DNA of 6,034 nucleotides. Source: Ignavibacteria bacterium. Its GTDB lineage: Bacteria > Bacteroidota > Ignavibacteria > Tepidaquicellales > Tepidaquicellaceae. A program made the translations under genes and the position numbers. Of this stretch, positions 1-5,796 are shown in pieces (position 1 is the stretch's first letter; every line of letters begins with the position of its first letter). The notes beneath the pieces are model-generated. The model saw only the letters and a list, made by a program, of their open reading frames with translations. It did not search any database and was not told where the DNA came from. The stretch is from the NCBI GenBank assembly GCA_018058125.1, contig JAGPCH010000108.1, positions 1-6,034 of the forward strand. The letters are read 5' to 3'.

Positions 1-163
1 GACTATGAGTTGGAATGAATTAGAATGATGACTATGATTTGGAATGATGACTATGAGTTGGAATGAATTGGAATGATGACTATGAGTTGGAATGAATTAG
101 AATGATGACTATGATTTGGAATGAATTAGAATGATGACTATGAATTGGAATGATGACTATGAG
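1..163. repeat. Mosaic tandem repeat of 19-bp and 29-bp units
   Basis: Read on the plus strand, the tract divides into units that begin GATGACTATGA and continue with TTGGAAT. Some units carry an extra 10-bp module, GAATTAGAAT or GAATTGGAAT. Units of 29 bp lie at 46-74, 75-103 and 104-132, with a truncated one at 1-26. Units of 19 bp lie at 27-45 and 133-151, and a last partial unit starts at 152. The single variable positions (G/T/A before TTGGAAT, A/G in the 10-bp module) show that the copies have diverged slightly. The tract begins before the window, so its full length is unknown. Its right end overlaps the stop codon of the SH3-like gene. There are no unique spacers, so this is not a CRISPR array. 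Confidence 0.9.
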
Positions 164-504
164 TATAATGGTTCTGTATTTTCCTGAGGCACCCAGCCTG
201 TTTCGCCTTTCTGATTTTTAAGTAGTAACCAACCGTTAAGGGTTTTTATATATTCCAAAACTTCACCTTCATTTACGTCAAGCTCTTTTGCAGAATAATA
301 TTCAGTGATAACTCCATGAACATTATCCATCGTTTCAATTATACTTTTTGGAACCCAGCCTTTGTTACCTTTAAATTCACAAAATATCCAGCCCAGCCAT
401 TTTTCTTCTTTCTCTTCTTCGCCTAATAAAATTTTATCACCCGGATTTAATATTATAGGATTCGGATAAAAAGTTTTATATGATTTAATAATTTTAATTT
501 TCAT
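157..504 (-). CDS. Small cytoplasmic protein with two SH3-like domains
   Basis: This 115-residue protein has no signal peptide and is probably cytoplasmic. It is made of two tandem SH3-like (variant SH3) domains. The first spans about residues 4-57: a YPNPI segment, a PGDKI turn, WLGWIFCE, and GWVPKS at 49-54. The second spans about 63-112: ITEYYSAKELDVNEGEVLEY, GWLLLK, and GWVPQE at 103-108. The paired GWVP motifs mark the end of each domain. Bacterial proteins of this size and layout are known, but their ligands are generally not, so the biochemical role is unassigned. It is the last gene of a minus-strand cluster, 18 bp after the lipoprotein gene. The start at 504 is preceded by an A/T-rich leader without a Shine-Dalgarno sequence. 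The stop codon and the final serine codon lie inside the repeat tract at 1-163. Confidence 0.88.
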   Translation of the reverse strand: MKIKIIKSYKTFYPNPIILNPGDKILLGEEEKEEKWLGWIFCEFKGNKGWVPKSIIETMDNVHGVITEYYSAKELDVNEGEVLEYIKTLNGWLLLKNQKGETGWVPQENTEPLYS

Positions 505-522
505 TTTATTATTAACCGGATA

Positions 523-1185
523 TTAGTCGGGAAGAATAATGTTTCTGTGTGCTCTTAAAATTCCGCCTTCTGAAATTATTAATTCAACGACACCCGTTCC
601 GCCGGGATACTGAAGAGAAGAGATGTATTTCTCATTCACAAGCGAATCATCGTTAAAAACAAAATCATTAATGTAAAAAGGTTTTGAGTCGTCCGGTAAT
701 TTTATAACCGGATGTATGTGAGCAGGGAAATCATTTGACGGATATCTTCCCGGTCTGATAGTATGAATTTCATAATACCCGTTGCTGTCAGTGACACACC
801 ATCCGTGAAGATGTCCCTGCCATTTTTGAGCACCGGTCTCATTACCTTTTTTGGAATAGTAACCCGAAGAGTCCGTCTGGTAAGAATATATAATCACGTC
901 TTTATATGGAGTAGTACTATCGGAATGAAAAATATTGCCCGAGATGATAATTTTTTCACCGGGTTCGCCCGGTTTGGAAATGGTCAAAATATTCGTGAGA
1001 TCCGCCGGCATATTGCGAAAGCTGCAGTCAATGTTTGCATCAGGTGAGTCGCAAGTGTCTTTTGTAACATCAGAATTTGAAATCGTCTTATCGGAGGAAG
1101 TCTGAATATTTTTCTGTTCGGATTTTCCGCAGGAATAAACAGATAATAAAATCATAAAGGCGGAAAGAATTTTTACAGTACTCAT
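523..1185 (-). CDS. Intradiol ring-cleavage dioxygenase-like lipoprotein
   Basis: This 220-residue protein starts with a lipoprotein signal peptide (lipobox VYSC, Cys19), so it is probably anchored in the envelope. A polar linker (about 20-60) is followed by a core resembling intradiol dioxygenases such as protocatechuate 3,4-dioxygenase. Visible motifs are IISGNIFHSD (79-88), GYYSKKGNETG (108-118), HGWCVTDSNGYYEIHTIRPGRYP (127-149) and PAHIH (154-158). In the family the non-haem Fe(III) is held by two Tyr and two His. Here the candidates are Tyr110 (or Tyr109), Tyr148, His156 and His158, so the metal site looks intact. The Arg three residues before the first His in classical enzymes is Phe153 here. 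Substrate and activity are unknown, and exported family members may not act on catechols. The gene lies 23 bp after the DUF4159 gene and 18 bp before the SH3-like gene. Confidence 0.85.
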   Translation of the reverse strand: MSTVKILSAFMILLSVYSCGKSEQKNIQTSSDKTISNSDVTKDTCDSPDANIDCSFRNMPADLTNILTISKPGEPGEKIIISGNIFHSDSTTPYKDVIIYSYQTDSSGYYSKKGNETGAQKWQGHLHGWCVTDSNGYYEIHTIRPGRYPSNDFPAHIHPVIKLPDDSKPFYINDFVFNDDSLVNEKYISSLQYPGGTGVVELIISEGGILRAHRNIILPD

Positions 1186-1208
1186 ATATAGTTGTTCATT
1201 ACTTTGTT

Positions 1209-1889
1209 TTAATTCATCAGTGAATAGACAATTATATTTGTTCCCATTTTAAACGCTTCTTCTCTCTTTTCCGGAGGGTCCTGATGTTCTTTTGTATCAG
1301 CCCAGCCGTCTGAGATATTTGTTTCATAGGTATAGTAAACACAAAGCCGTCCGCCGGAGTAAATGCCAAATCCCTGCGCCGGTTTCTGATCATGTTCATG
1401 TATCTTCGGAAGACCGTTTGGAAAGCTGAATTGAGAATTATAGATCTTATGTGTAAAAGGTAATTCTTTTAGTTCTTCATCCGGAAAAACTTTTTTAATT
1501 TCTCTTATGAATGATTCATTCATTCCGTAATCATCATCAGCATATAAAAAACCGCCTGACTCACAATATTTTCTGAGCCTTGCAACTTCATCTGCGGAGA
1601 ATTCAATATTACCATGACCGGTGATAAGTAAGAAAGGGTAATTAAAAATGTCATCAGAAGATACGCTGACAGAGTAGAAAATTGGTTCATCGACATCGAT
1701 CGTTGTATTTTTTTTCAGATACTCCATCATGTTGATTTCAGCAGAAGGATCATTATACCAGTCCCCGCCGCCGGAATATTTTAACCGCGCTATCTTAAAA
1801 GGTGAAGAGTTTTTGTTAGTCCCGTCAGACTGGGGAAAAACATTTGAAGATATAAATAATGTTATTAATACAGATAAGAATAATTTCAT
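1209..1889 (-). CDS. Exported DUF4159 domain protein
   Basis: This 226-residue protein has an N-terminal signal peptide (hydrophobic residues 3-18, likely cleaved near Gln20) followed by a DUF4159 domain that fills the rest. Family landmarks are ARLKYSGGGDWYNDP (34-48), the ITGHGN turn (89-94), GGFLYADDDYG (112-122), the FPDEEL stretch (135-140), LPKIHEHD (160-167) and DPPEKREEAFKMG (204-216). The fold is thought to resemble class I glutamine amidotransferase/ThuA domains, but no catalytic activity is established for the family and I see no nucleophilic Cys elbow. No membrane helix follows the signal, so it is probably periplasmic. It is the first gene of the three-gene cluster, and the leader upstream carries the 7-bp and 8-bp tandem arrays. 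Length is in line with single-domain DUF4159 proteins. Confidence 0.9.
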   Translation of the reverse strand: MKLFLSVLITLFISSNVFPQSDGTNKNSSPFKIARLKYSGGGDWYNDPSAEINMMEYLKKNTTIDVDEPIFYSVSVSSDDIFNYPFLLITGHGNIEFSADEVARLRKYCESGGFLYADDDYGMNESFIREIKKVFPDEELKELPFTHKIYNSQFSFPNGLPKIHEHDQKPAQGFGIYSGGRLCVYYTYETNISDGWADTKEHQDPPEKREEAFKMGTNIIVYSLMN

Positions 1890-1920
1890 CTAAATATTTT
1901 TAGAATAAAATAGTTGGAAG

Positions 1921-2007
1921 AGTTAAAAGTTAAAAGTTAAAAGTTAAAAGTTAAAAGTTAAAAGTTAAAAGTTAAAAGTTAAAAGTTAAAAGTTAAAAGT
2001 TAAAAGT
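1921..2007. repeat. Heptamer tandem array, AGTTAAA x12
   Basis: Twelve perfect copies of the 7-bp unit AGTTAAA run from 1921 to 2004, followed by a partial AGT. On the coding strand of the downstream operon the unit reads TTTAACT. The array starts 32 bp upstream of the DUF4159 start codon, so it lies in the 5' region of that operon. Perfect copies suggest recent expansion or contraction by slippage. Confidence 0.95.
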
Positions 2008-2012
2008 AGATT

Positions 2013-2068
2013 GGTTAATTGGTTAATTGGTTAATTGGTTAATTGGTTAATTGGTTAATTGGTTAATT
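2013..2068. repeat. Octamer tandem array, GGTTAATT x7
   Basis: Seven perfect copies of the 8-bp unit GGTTAATT lie only 5 bp beyond the end of the heptamer array. The two units share a GTTAA core, so one array may have been seeded from the other. It is followed by an 18-bp A/T-rich stretch. Confidence 0.95.
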
Positions 2069-2104
2069 AAATATATTTAATAAATCCCAAATCCGATATT
2101 CCAA

Positions 2105-2146
2105 ATTCCAAATCATATTCATTCCAAATCATATTCATTCCAAATC
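2105..2146. repeat. 16-bp tandem repeat, ATTCCAAATCATATTC x2.6
   Basis: Two perfect 16-bp copies (2105-2120 and 2121-2136) are followed by a 10-bp partial copy. The array ends 5 bp from the stop codon of the DUF5916 gene, so it lies in that gene's 3' region. Positions 2117-2132 are the exact reverse complement of 111-126 in the first repeat tract (ATGATTTGGAATGAAT on that strand), so both loci belong to one repeat family in opposite orientation. Flanking bases 2083-2104 carry looser CCAAAT/CCAAATT variants. Confidence 0.9.
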
Positions 2147-2151
2147 CCGGT

Positions 2152-4215
2152 CTAAAACGAAAAGTCATATCCGACTTTAAAATACTTTGCGATATACTGC
2201 AGATTATCTCCATTCATATTTACAACGAGATAGGCATTGCTTCCGGCAAAGAATTCATACTGAAGTATAGAATTCCAGAGCGCTTGTTTGGAAAGATTAT
2301 CTCTTTGGTAATATGATCTCAGGAATAATTTATTCATGATCTTCCAGTTAAGTCCGGTATTAAGAATAGTTCTTTTAGAGTCATCGAGATTTACAAATGT
2401 AAGACTACCGTTGATAGCCAATCTGTCGAAAAGGAAAATATTTCCGCTGACATAAGGATTTTGTATGAATGAACCAAAATAGGGTCCGAAGTAATAGCCG
2501 ATATTTAAATAATTTGTACCCAGGAAAATACTTGCATTATAATCCTGCGCGGTATTAGTATAAGTAAGGAGATCTCCGTTATCAGCTATGGAGTTTGGTT
2601 TATTATATTCGAAATACTGATTGAATCTGAGGAATTCGGATACTTTAAAATTTGAGCTGAAGTATAAATATTTCTGAAAATTAAATCCTGAAGGAAATGG
2701 TCCTTCATCTTCAAGCGTACTTAGTTTAAAAAAGCCGCCATTGAAATTCATATCACTCATATATTTTCTGTCAAAAACAAAATTGTATCCTCCTGAAAGA
2801 TTGATCTGATCATAATTATTTGGAAACTCTATCTGAGAATTAAAATAAGTAGAAGCAAAGAATCCGGGATTGACTCTGTTATAACTAACATCGGCAAAAG
2901 GTCCGCCGTTATTGTCATACTGATAATATGCGTAAACATTATAAGCATTTCCTTCCCGGGATCTGTTGCCAATGCTGGAAATACTATTGGCATATTGCGC
3001 CTGAACCCTTATCGGATTATCCGGAAATCGGTATGAGCCGTCAAGACTCATTATGGTTTCTTTATAATCAGATTCACCCACATTTGAAAAAATCAGCATA
3101 GTGCCGATATTGATATCCTGAAAATTCATCTTAGGTCTTGCTATCAAGAAGTTTCTTTTTTCACCATATTCATTAATATCATTGACCATTACAGCTCCTA
3201 CTTTTAAAATATCACTTCTGTAAGAATAGTTGAATCCGTATTTGATATCTTCAATAGCTCTTGTATAAAACAGATTTATGGGGGTTCTGAAAAGATCCAG
3301 GTCCTTGCTGAAAAAAGGTCTTTTTTCCTGAAGATAAATCGGTCTGGAATATAATGAAAATCTGAAAGGATCAGCTTCGAGAGTGAAATCATCAGGATTA
3401 TATGTTGCTTTTAAAGTATGTTTATCCATACTTAAATAGAGATCTCCTCCAATCTGTAAGGTATCTCTGTCATTATTAAAAGTCTGTCCAACTGCAAATG
3501 GAATTACATTAACATCAAGATTCAATTTTTCATCAAATTGAGTAGAAAGATCTAGCTGGTAAGTATTCTTGAGTGAAAGGAGTTCGCTGTCAGGTATAAG
3601 TGAATAGTAATAATATGTACCGTCCTGTTTATATGAAAACATCTGAACATCCACGCCAATTGTTTTTTGATTTTTATTCTGAAGTCTGTCAACGGGAATT
3701 TTAACCTCTGTCTGAATATGACCTGCCGTTGTAGCGGTTGGTTCGGAGATTATCGTGGATTTAACTTCCCATTTCCAGTCCCATTCAGACGATTGATTTC
3801 TCTGATTATAAATTATAGCATCTCTCTGATTATTCAGAAAGCTGAAAGCAAACATGTATCCGTTTTGTTTTTTATTTTCAAGATCGAGCACGATAAAGAA
3901 TTCGTTTTCATCTTCAGTGCTTCTGTCGCGGACCAGGGATTTAGAAATTATCTTTCCTTTCGGATAATAATCAAATCCAAAGTAAAGAGCGTCTTTGGTT
4001 TGCTTAATATAAACTATTGTACTGTCGTAGGAATTATCTTCGGATTTCGGAATGAACTTATGAAAATTTGTAAAGACTTTTGCTCCGCTCCATTCTGTAT
4101 CATTTAAAGCACCATCAACAGACGGGCTGGCAATTTTTATTCCCTGAGTCTGGGAATATATTCCGGTATAATAAAATGAAATTATTACAACTAACAAAAT
4201 GTAAATAATTTTCAT
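2152..4215 (-). CDS. CBM9-like/DUF5916 outer-membrane protein
   Basis: This 687-residue protein has a signal peptide (1-21, ending IYS before QTQ). A CBM9-like beta-sandwich domain follows at about 26-205, with VDGALNDTEW (33-42), FFIVLDLENKKQNGY (106-120), the aromatic WDWKWEVK (145-152) and HIQTEVKIPVDRL (166-178). The rest matches DUF5916: NPDDFTLEAD (273-282), QEKRPFF (296-302) and LFYTRAI (315-321). Alternating aromatic strands run to the C-terminus, which ends YDFSF with a terminal Phe as in many outer-membrane barrels. I infer a periplasmic CBM9-like domain joined to an outer-membrane beta-barrel. Ligand and transport role are unknown, and binding of sugar is not shown. Length is at the short end of what I expect for the family. 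The gene is monocistronic or first in its unit, with a 202-bp gap upstream and a repeat-rich gap downstream. Confidence 0.87.
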   Translation of the reverse strand: MKIIYILLVVIISFYYTGIYSQTQGIKIASPSVDGALNDTEWSGAKVFTNFHKFIPKSEDNSYDSTIVYIKQTKDALYFGFDYYPKGKIISKSLVRDRSTEDENEFFIVLDLENKKQNGYMFAFSFLNNQRDAIIYNQRNQSSEWDWKWEVKSTIISEPTATTAGHIQTEVKIPVDRLQNKNQKTIGVDVQMFSYKQDGTYYYYSLIPDSELLSLKNTYQLDLSTQFDEKLNLDVNVIPFAVGQTFNNDRDTLQIGGDLYLSMDKHTLKATYNPDDFTLEADPFRFSLYSRPIYLQEKRPFFSKDLDLFRTPINLFYTRAIEDIKYGFNYSYRSDILKVGAVMVNDINEYGEKRNFLIARPKMNFQDINIGTMLIFSNVGESDYKETIMSLDGSYRFPDNPIRVQAQYANSISSIGNRSREGNAYNVYAYYQYDNNGGPFADVSYNRVNPGFFASTYFNSQIEFPNNYDQINLSGGYNFVFDRKYMSDMNFNGGFFKLSTLEDEGPFPSGFNFQKYLYFSSNFKVSEFLRFNQYFEYNKPNSIADNGDLLTYTNTAQDYNASIFLGTNYLNIGYYFGPYFGSFIQNPYVSGNIFLFDRLAINGSLTFVNLDDSKRTILNTGLNWKIMNKLFLRSYYQRDNLSKQALWNSILQYEFFAGSNAYLVVNMNGDNLQYIAKYFKVGYDFSF

Positions 4216-4286
4216 GGATTTAGTATAAATGATTTTATAAAAATTTTATTTATTTAAACTCAATAAACTTCAGAAGACGGGAAATT

Positions 4287-4320
4287 GTAAATAATTGTAA
4301 ACAGTAGTAAACGAACGTAA
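4287..4320. promoter_or_regulatory. Four GTAA/TTAC motifs at exact 10-bp spacing
   Basis: GTAA occurs at 4287-4290, 4297-4300, 4307-4310 and 4317-4320, so the minus strand reads TTAC-N6-TTAC-N6-TTAC-N6-TTAC. Two of the four are extended to GTAAAC and one to GTAAAT. The block ends 72 bp upstream of the DUF5916 start codon. One motif per DNA turn on the same face is how direct-repeat operators of OmpR/PhoB-type response regulators are laid out, so this is a candidate operator. The regulator is unknown, and the A/T-rich background makes chance occurrence possible. Confidence 0.35.
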
Positions 4321-4343
4321 TCAATATTAAAAGGTTTCACATC

Positions 4344-4365
4344 TTTTTATTTTTAAAAATAAAAA
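4344..4365. repeat. 22-bp perfect A/T palindrome
   Basis: Positions 4344-4365 form a perfect palindrome: five T, A, five T, then five A, T, five A. Its right arm doubles as part of the T-tract of the peroxiredoxin terminator on the minus strand. It could act as a second weak hairpin or a bent A-tract element, but an accidental palindrome in A/T-rich DNA is also possible. Confidence 0.5.
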
Positions 4366-4398
4366 AAACACACACCTGATAATACAGATCAGGTGTGT
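4361..4398 (-). terminator. Intrinsic terminator of the peroxiredoxin gene
   Basis: A perfect 11-bp stem pairs ACACACCTGAT (4370-4380) with ATCAGGTGTGT (4388-4398) around a 7-nt loop (4381-4387). Read on the minus strand, the hairpin starts 20 bp after the peroxiredoxin stop codon and is followed by one G and then eight T (4368-4361). This is a textbook rho-independent terminator for the minus-strand gene. It should also insulate the DUF5916 gene downstream from peroxiredoxin transcription. Confidence 0.93.
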
Positions 4399-4417
4399 AG
4401 ATAATTAAACGGACTGA

Positions 4418-5056
4418 TTACTTGTTTGGCTGCGGAGTGACTCTGAGATAGGGTTTAATTTTTACAAAACCTTTTGGAAATTTCTTAACAGCATCTTCAT
4501 CACTTATAGAATTAACGATAATGCAGTCATCGCCGTCAGTCCAGTTGACCGGTGTAGCGACGCTGTGGTTAGCTGTAAGCTGAAGAGAGTCGATAGCTCT
4601 GAGTATCTCGAAAAAATTTCTTCCTGTAGAAGCAGGATAGGTAAGAGTAAGTTTAACTTTTTTATCAGCTCCGATAACAAAAACCGAACGAACGGTAAGT
4701 TTATCATCAGCATTCGGATGGATCATATCATATAAAGAAGAAACATATTTATCATCATCGGCTATCATCGGAAAATTCACAGTTGTATTCTGAGTTTCGT
4801 TAATATCTTTGATCCATTCGCTGTGATCTTTAAGCGGATCAACGCTAAGACCGATAACCTTTACATTCCGTTTATCAAATTCATCCTTTAATTTTGCTAC
4901 CATTCCCAATTCTGTAGTGCAGACAGGTGTGAAGTCTGCCGGGTGTGAGAAAAGAACTCCCCAACTATCGCCAAGCCATTCATGAAACATGATATCGCCT
5001 TCGGTAGTTTTTGCACTGAAATTCGGAGCAGTGTCTCCTAATCTTAAAGCTGCCAT
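4418..5056 (-). CDS. 1-Cys peroxiredoxin, Prx6 type
   Basis: This 212-residue thiol peroxidase reduces hydrogen peroxide and organic hydroperoxides, and has no signal peptide, so it is cytoplasmic. The AhpC/TSA domain covers about 4-135, with the active-site stretch SHPADFTPVCTTE (37-49). Cys46 is the peroxidatic residue, Thr43 its partner and Arg123 (TVRSVF) the conserved activating arginine. The C-terminal 1-Cys Prx extension shows TYPASTGRNFFEILRAIDSLQ (139-159), TPVNWTDGDD (168-177), KKFPKG (191-196) and the ending KPYLRVTPQP (201-210). These place it in the Prx6 group rather than with AhpC. The only other cysteine, Cys178, sits in the GDDCIIV strand, and it is unclear whether it is a resolving residue. 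The start at 5056 (MAALRLGD) fits the family N-terminus. It is transcribed away from the two-helix membrane protein and msrB, and ends at a strong intrinsic terminator. Confidence 0.96.
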   Translation of the reverse strand: MAALRLGDTAPNFSAKTTEGDIMFHEWLGDSWGVLFSHPADFTPVCTTELGMVAKLKDEFDKRNVKVIGLSVDPLKDHSEWIKDINETQNTTVNFPMIADDDKYVSSLYDMIHPNADDKLTVRSVFVIGADKKVKLTLTYPASTGRNFFEILRAIDSLQLTANHSVATPVNWTDGDDCIIVNSISDEDAVKKFPKGFVKIKPYLRVTPQPNK

Positions 5057-5075
5057 GATTGATTTTTGTTTGATT

Positions 5076-5099
5076 TTGAATTGTTACAAAATAATTCAA
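5076..5099 (-). promoter_or_regulatory. Dyad over a candidate peroxiredoxin promoter
   Basis: A perfect 7-bp inverted repeat, TTGAATT (5076-5082) and AATTCAA (5093-5099), is separated by 10 bp and centred about 30 bp upstream of the peroxiredoxin start codon. On the minus strand its centre includes TTATTTTG (5094-5087), one mismatch from the Bacteroidota -7 element TAnnTTTG. I see no convincing -33 TTTG at the usual distance. An operator overlapping the core promoter is an inference. Confidence 0.35.
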
Positions 5100-5267
5100 T
5101 TAAATATTTTTTACAGTATAAATATTAAAGTAAATTTTAAATTACAACTGGATTGTTTAAATTTCGCAAAATACTTGAAAAGTAAATGAAAGAGTCATTT
5201 TGAAGATTAATATCCTGTAAACTGTAATATGCTTGGTATTTTAAAAAATCACTTTAACAACATTATC

Positions 5268-5275
5268 TATCTTTA
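5268..5275 (+). promoter_or_regulatory. Weak candidate -7 element for the two-helix protein gene
   Basis: TATCTTTA is one mismatch from the Bacteroidota TAnnTTTG element and lies 29 bp upstream of the ATG at 5305. No good -33 element is seen at the normal spacing, so this is only a suggestion. The rest of the 248-bp divergent intergenic region is A/T-rich, and I see no RNA gene in it. Confidence 0.2.
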
Positions 5276-5304
5276 TATATTCATTCAAATTTTACAGAGC
5301 ATTC

Positions 5305-5712
5305 ATGGAAACAAACATTAAGGAAAGTCTAAACCGGGCAACATCACATCTGAGCAAATTACGAAAGACAAATTCCAGATTCATAATAATAAGTTTAGTT
5401 GCCAGTGTACTTGCAACTTTGTTAGCGGGTTTTACAGCATTCAACGGCAAACCGGTAGTCGGGCAGGGAGCGGGAGCATGGGCTTGGACATGCGGGATCG
5501 TTGCGGTCTTTACAGCGACTGCAACTGTCTTTACGGGACTTCACAAGCAACTTACAATTTCGGAAAGACTTGCAAAGGCAACAGAATGCGTAGGTAAATT
5601 AAAATCTTTACAGATCAGTCTTGAAAACTCGGGAGATGATGAATCCGGAAAAAAGGACATTATAAACGAATACCGGAAAGTGGTAGAAGTATACAGTGAA
5701 TTTCTTTTATAA
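5305..5712 (+). CDS. Two-helix membrane protein, SLATT-like topology
   Basis: This 135-residue protein is not recognised with confidence. An amphipathic N-terminal segment (1-25, rich in Lys/Arg/Ser) leads into membrane helix 1 (about 26-47). A short Gly-rich loop with GQGAGAWAW (53-61) follows, then helix 2 (about 57-79). A charged helical tail (about 80-133) starts LHKQLTISERLAKATECVGKLKSLQ (79-103) and has coiled-coil character. No signal peptide cleavage site or lipobox is seen. Two helices followed by an S/E-rich helix of the kind F-T-x-x-x-x-x-x-x-x-S-E-R resemble SLATT-type two-TM proteins (SMODS and SLOG-associated effectors, DUF4231-related), but this rests on topology and a short motif only. 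No nucleotide-synthase or SLOG gene is visible nearby. It diverges from the peroxiredoxin gene and lies 84 bp before msrB on the same strand. Confidence 0.8.
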   Translation: METNIKESLNRATSHLSKLRKTNSRFIIISLVASVLATLLAGFTAFNGKPVVGQGAGAWAWTCGIVAVFTATATVFTGLHKQLTISERLAKATECVGKLKSLQISLENSGDDESGKKDIINEYRKVVEVYSEFLL

Positions 5713-5796
5713 TGTTTACTTTTAATTACAAATATCTGAACTCTCTGATATTAAATTCCGTTATAAAGTCATAACAAACAAAGAAATACTTTAATT

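Noticed and set aside
1..163. Possible CRISPR array
   Set aside because: The repeats are directly adjacent with no unique spacers, and the unit length alternates between 19 and 29 bp.
763..1047. Plus-strand open frame of 94 codons
   Set aside because: It lies entirely inside the well-supported lipoprotein gene on the other strand and has no recognisable domain.
3667..4107. Plus-strand open frame of 146 codons
   Set aside because: It is antisense to the conserved CBM9-like domain of the DUF5916 gene and looks like a low-complexity shadow rich in Ile/Phe/Ser.
4222..4227. TATACT on the minus strand as a -10 box for the DUF5916 gene
   Set aside because: It lies only 6 bp before the ATG, which would make the transcript nearly leaderless, and no -35 or -33 element is seen at the right distance.
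4504..4713. Minus-strand open frame of 69 codons in another frame of the peroxiredoxin gene
   Set aside because: The peroxiredoxin frame is clearly the real one, and this overlapping frame shows no family features.
4989..5189. Plus-strand open frame of 66 codons across the peroxiredoxin start
   Set aside because: It overlaps the peroxiredoxin N-terminus and its promoter region, and the predicted protein is an Asn/Lys/Leu-rich shadow.
5731..5752. Possible terminator between the two-helix protein gene and msrB
   Set aside because: The stem is only 6 bp of A/T-rich pairs (AATATC with GATATT) and no T-tract follows, so it is too weak to call.
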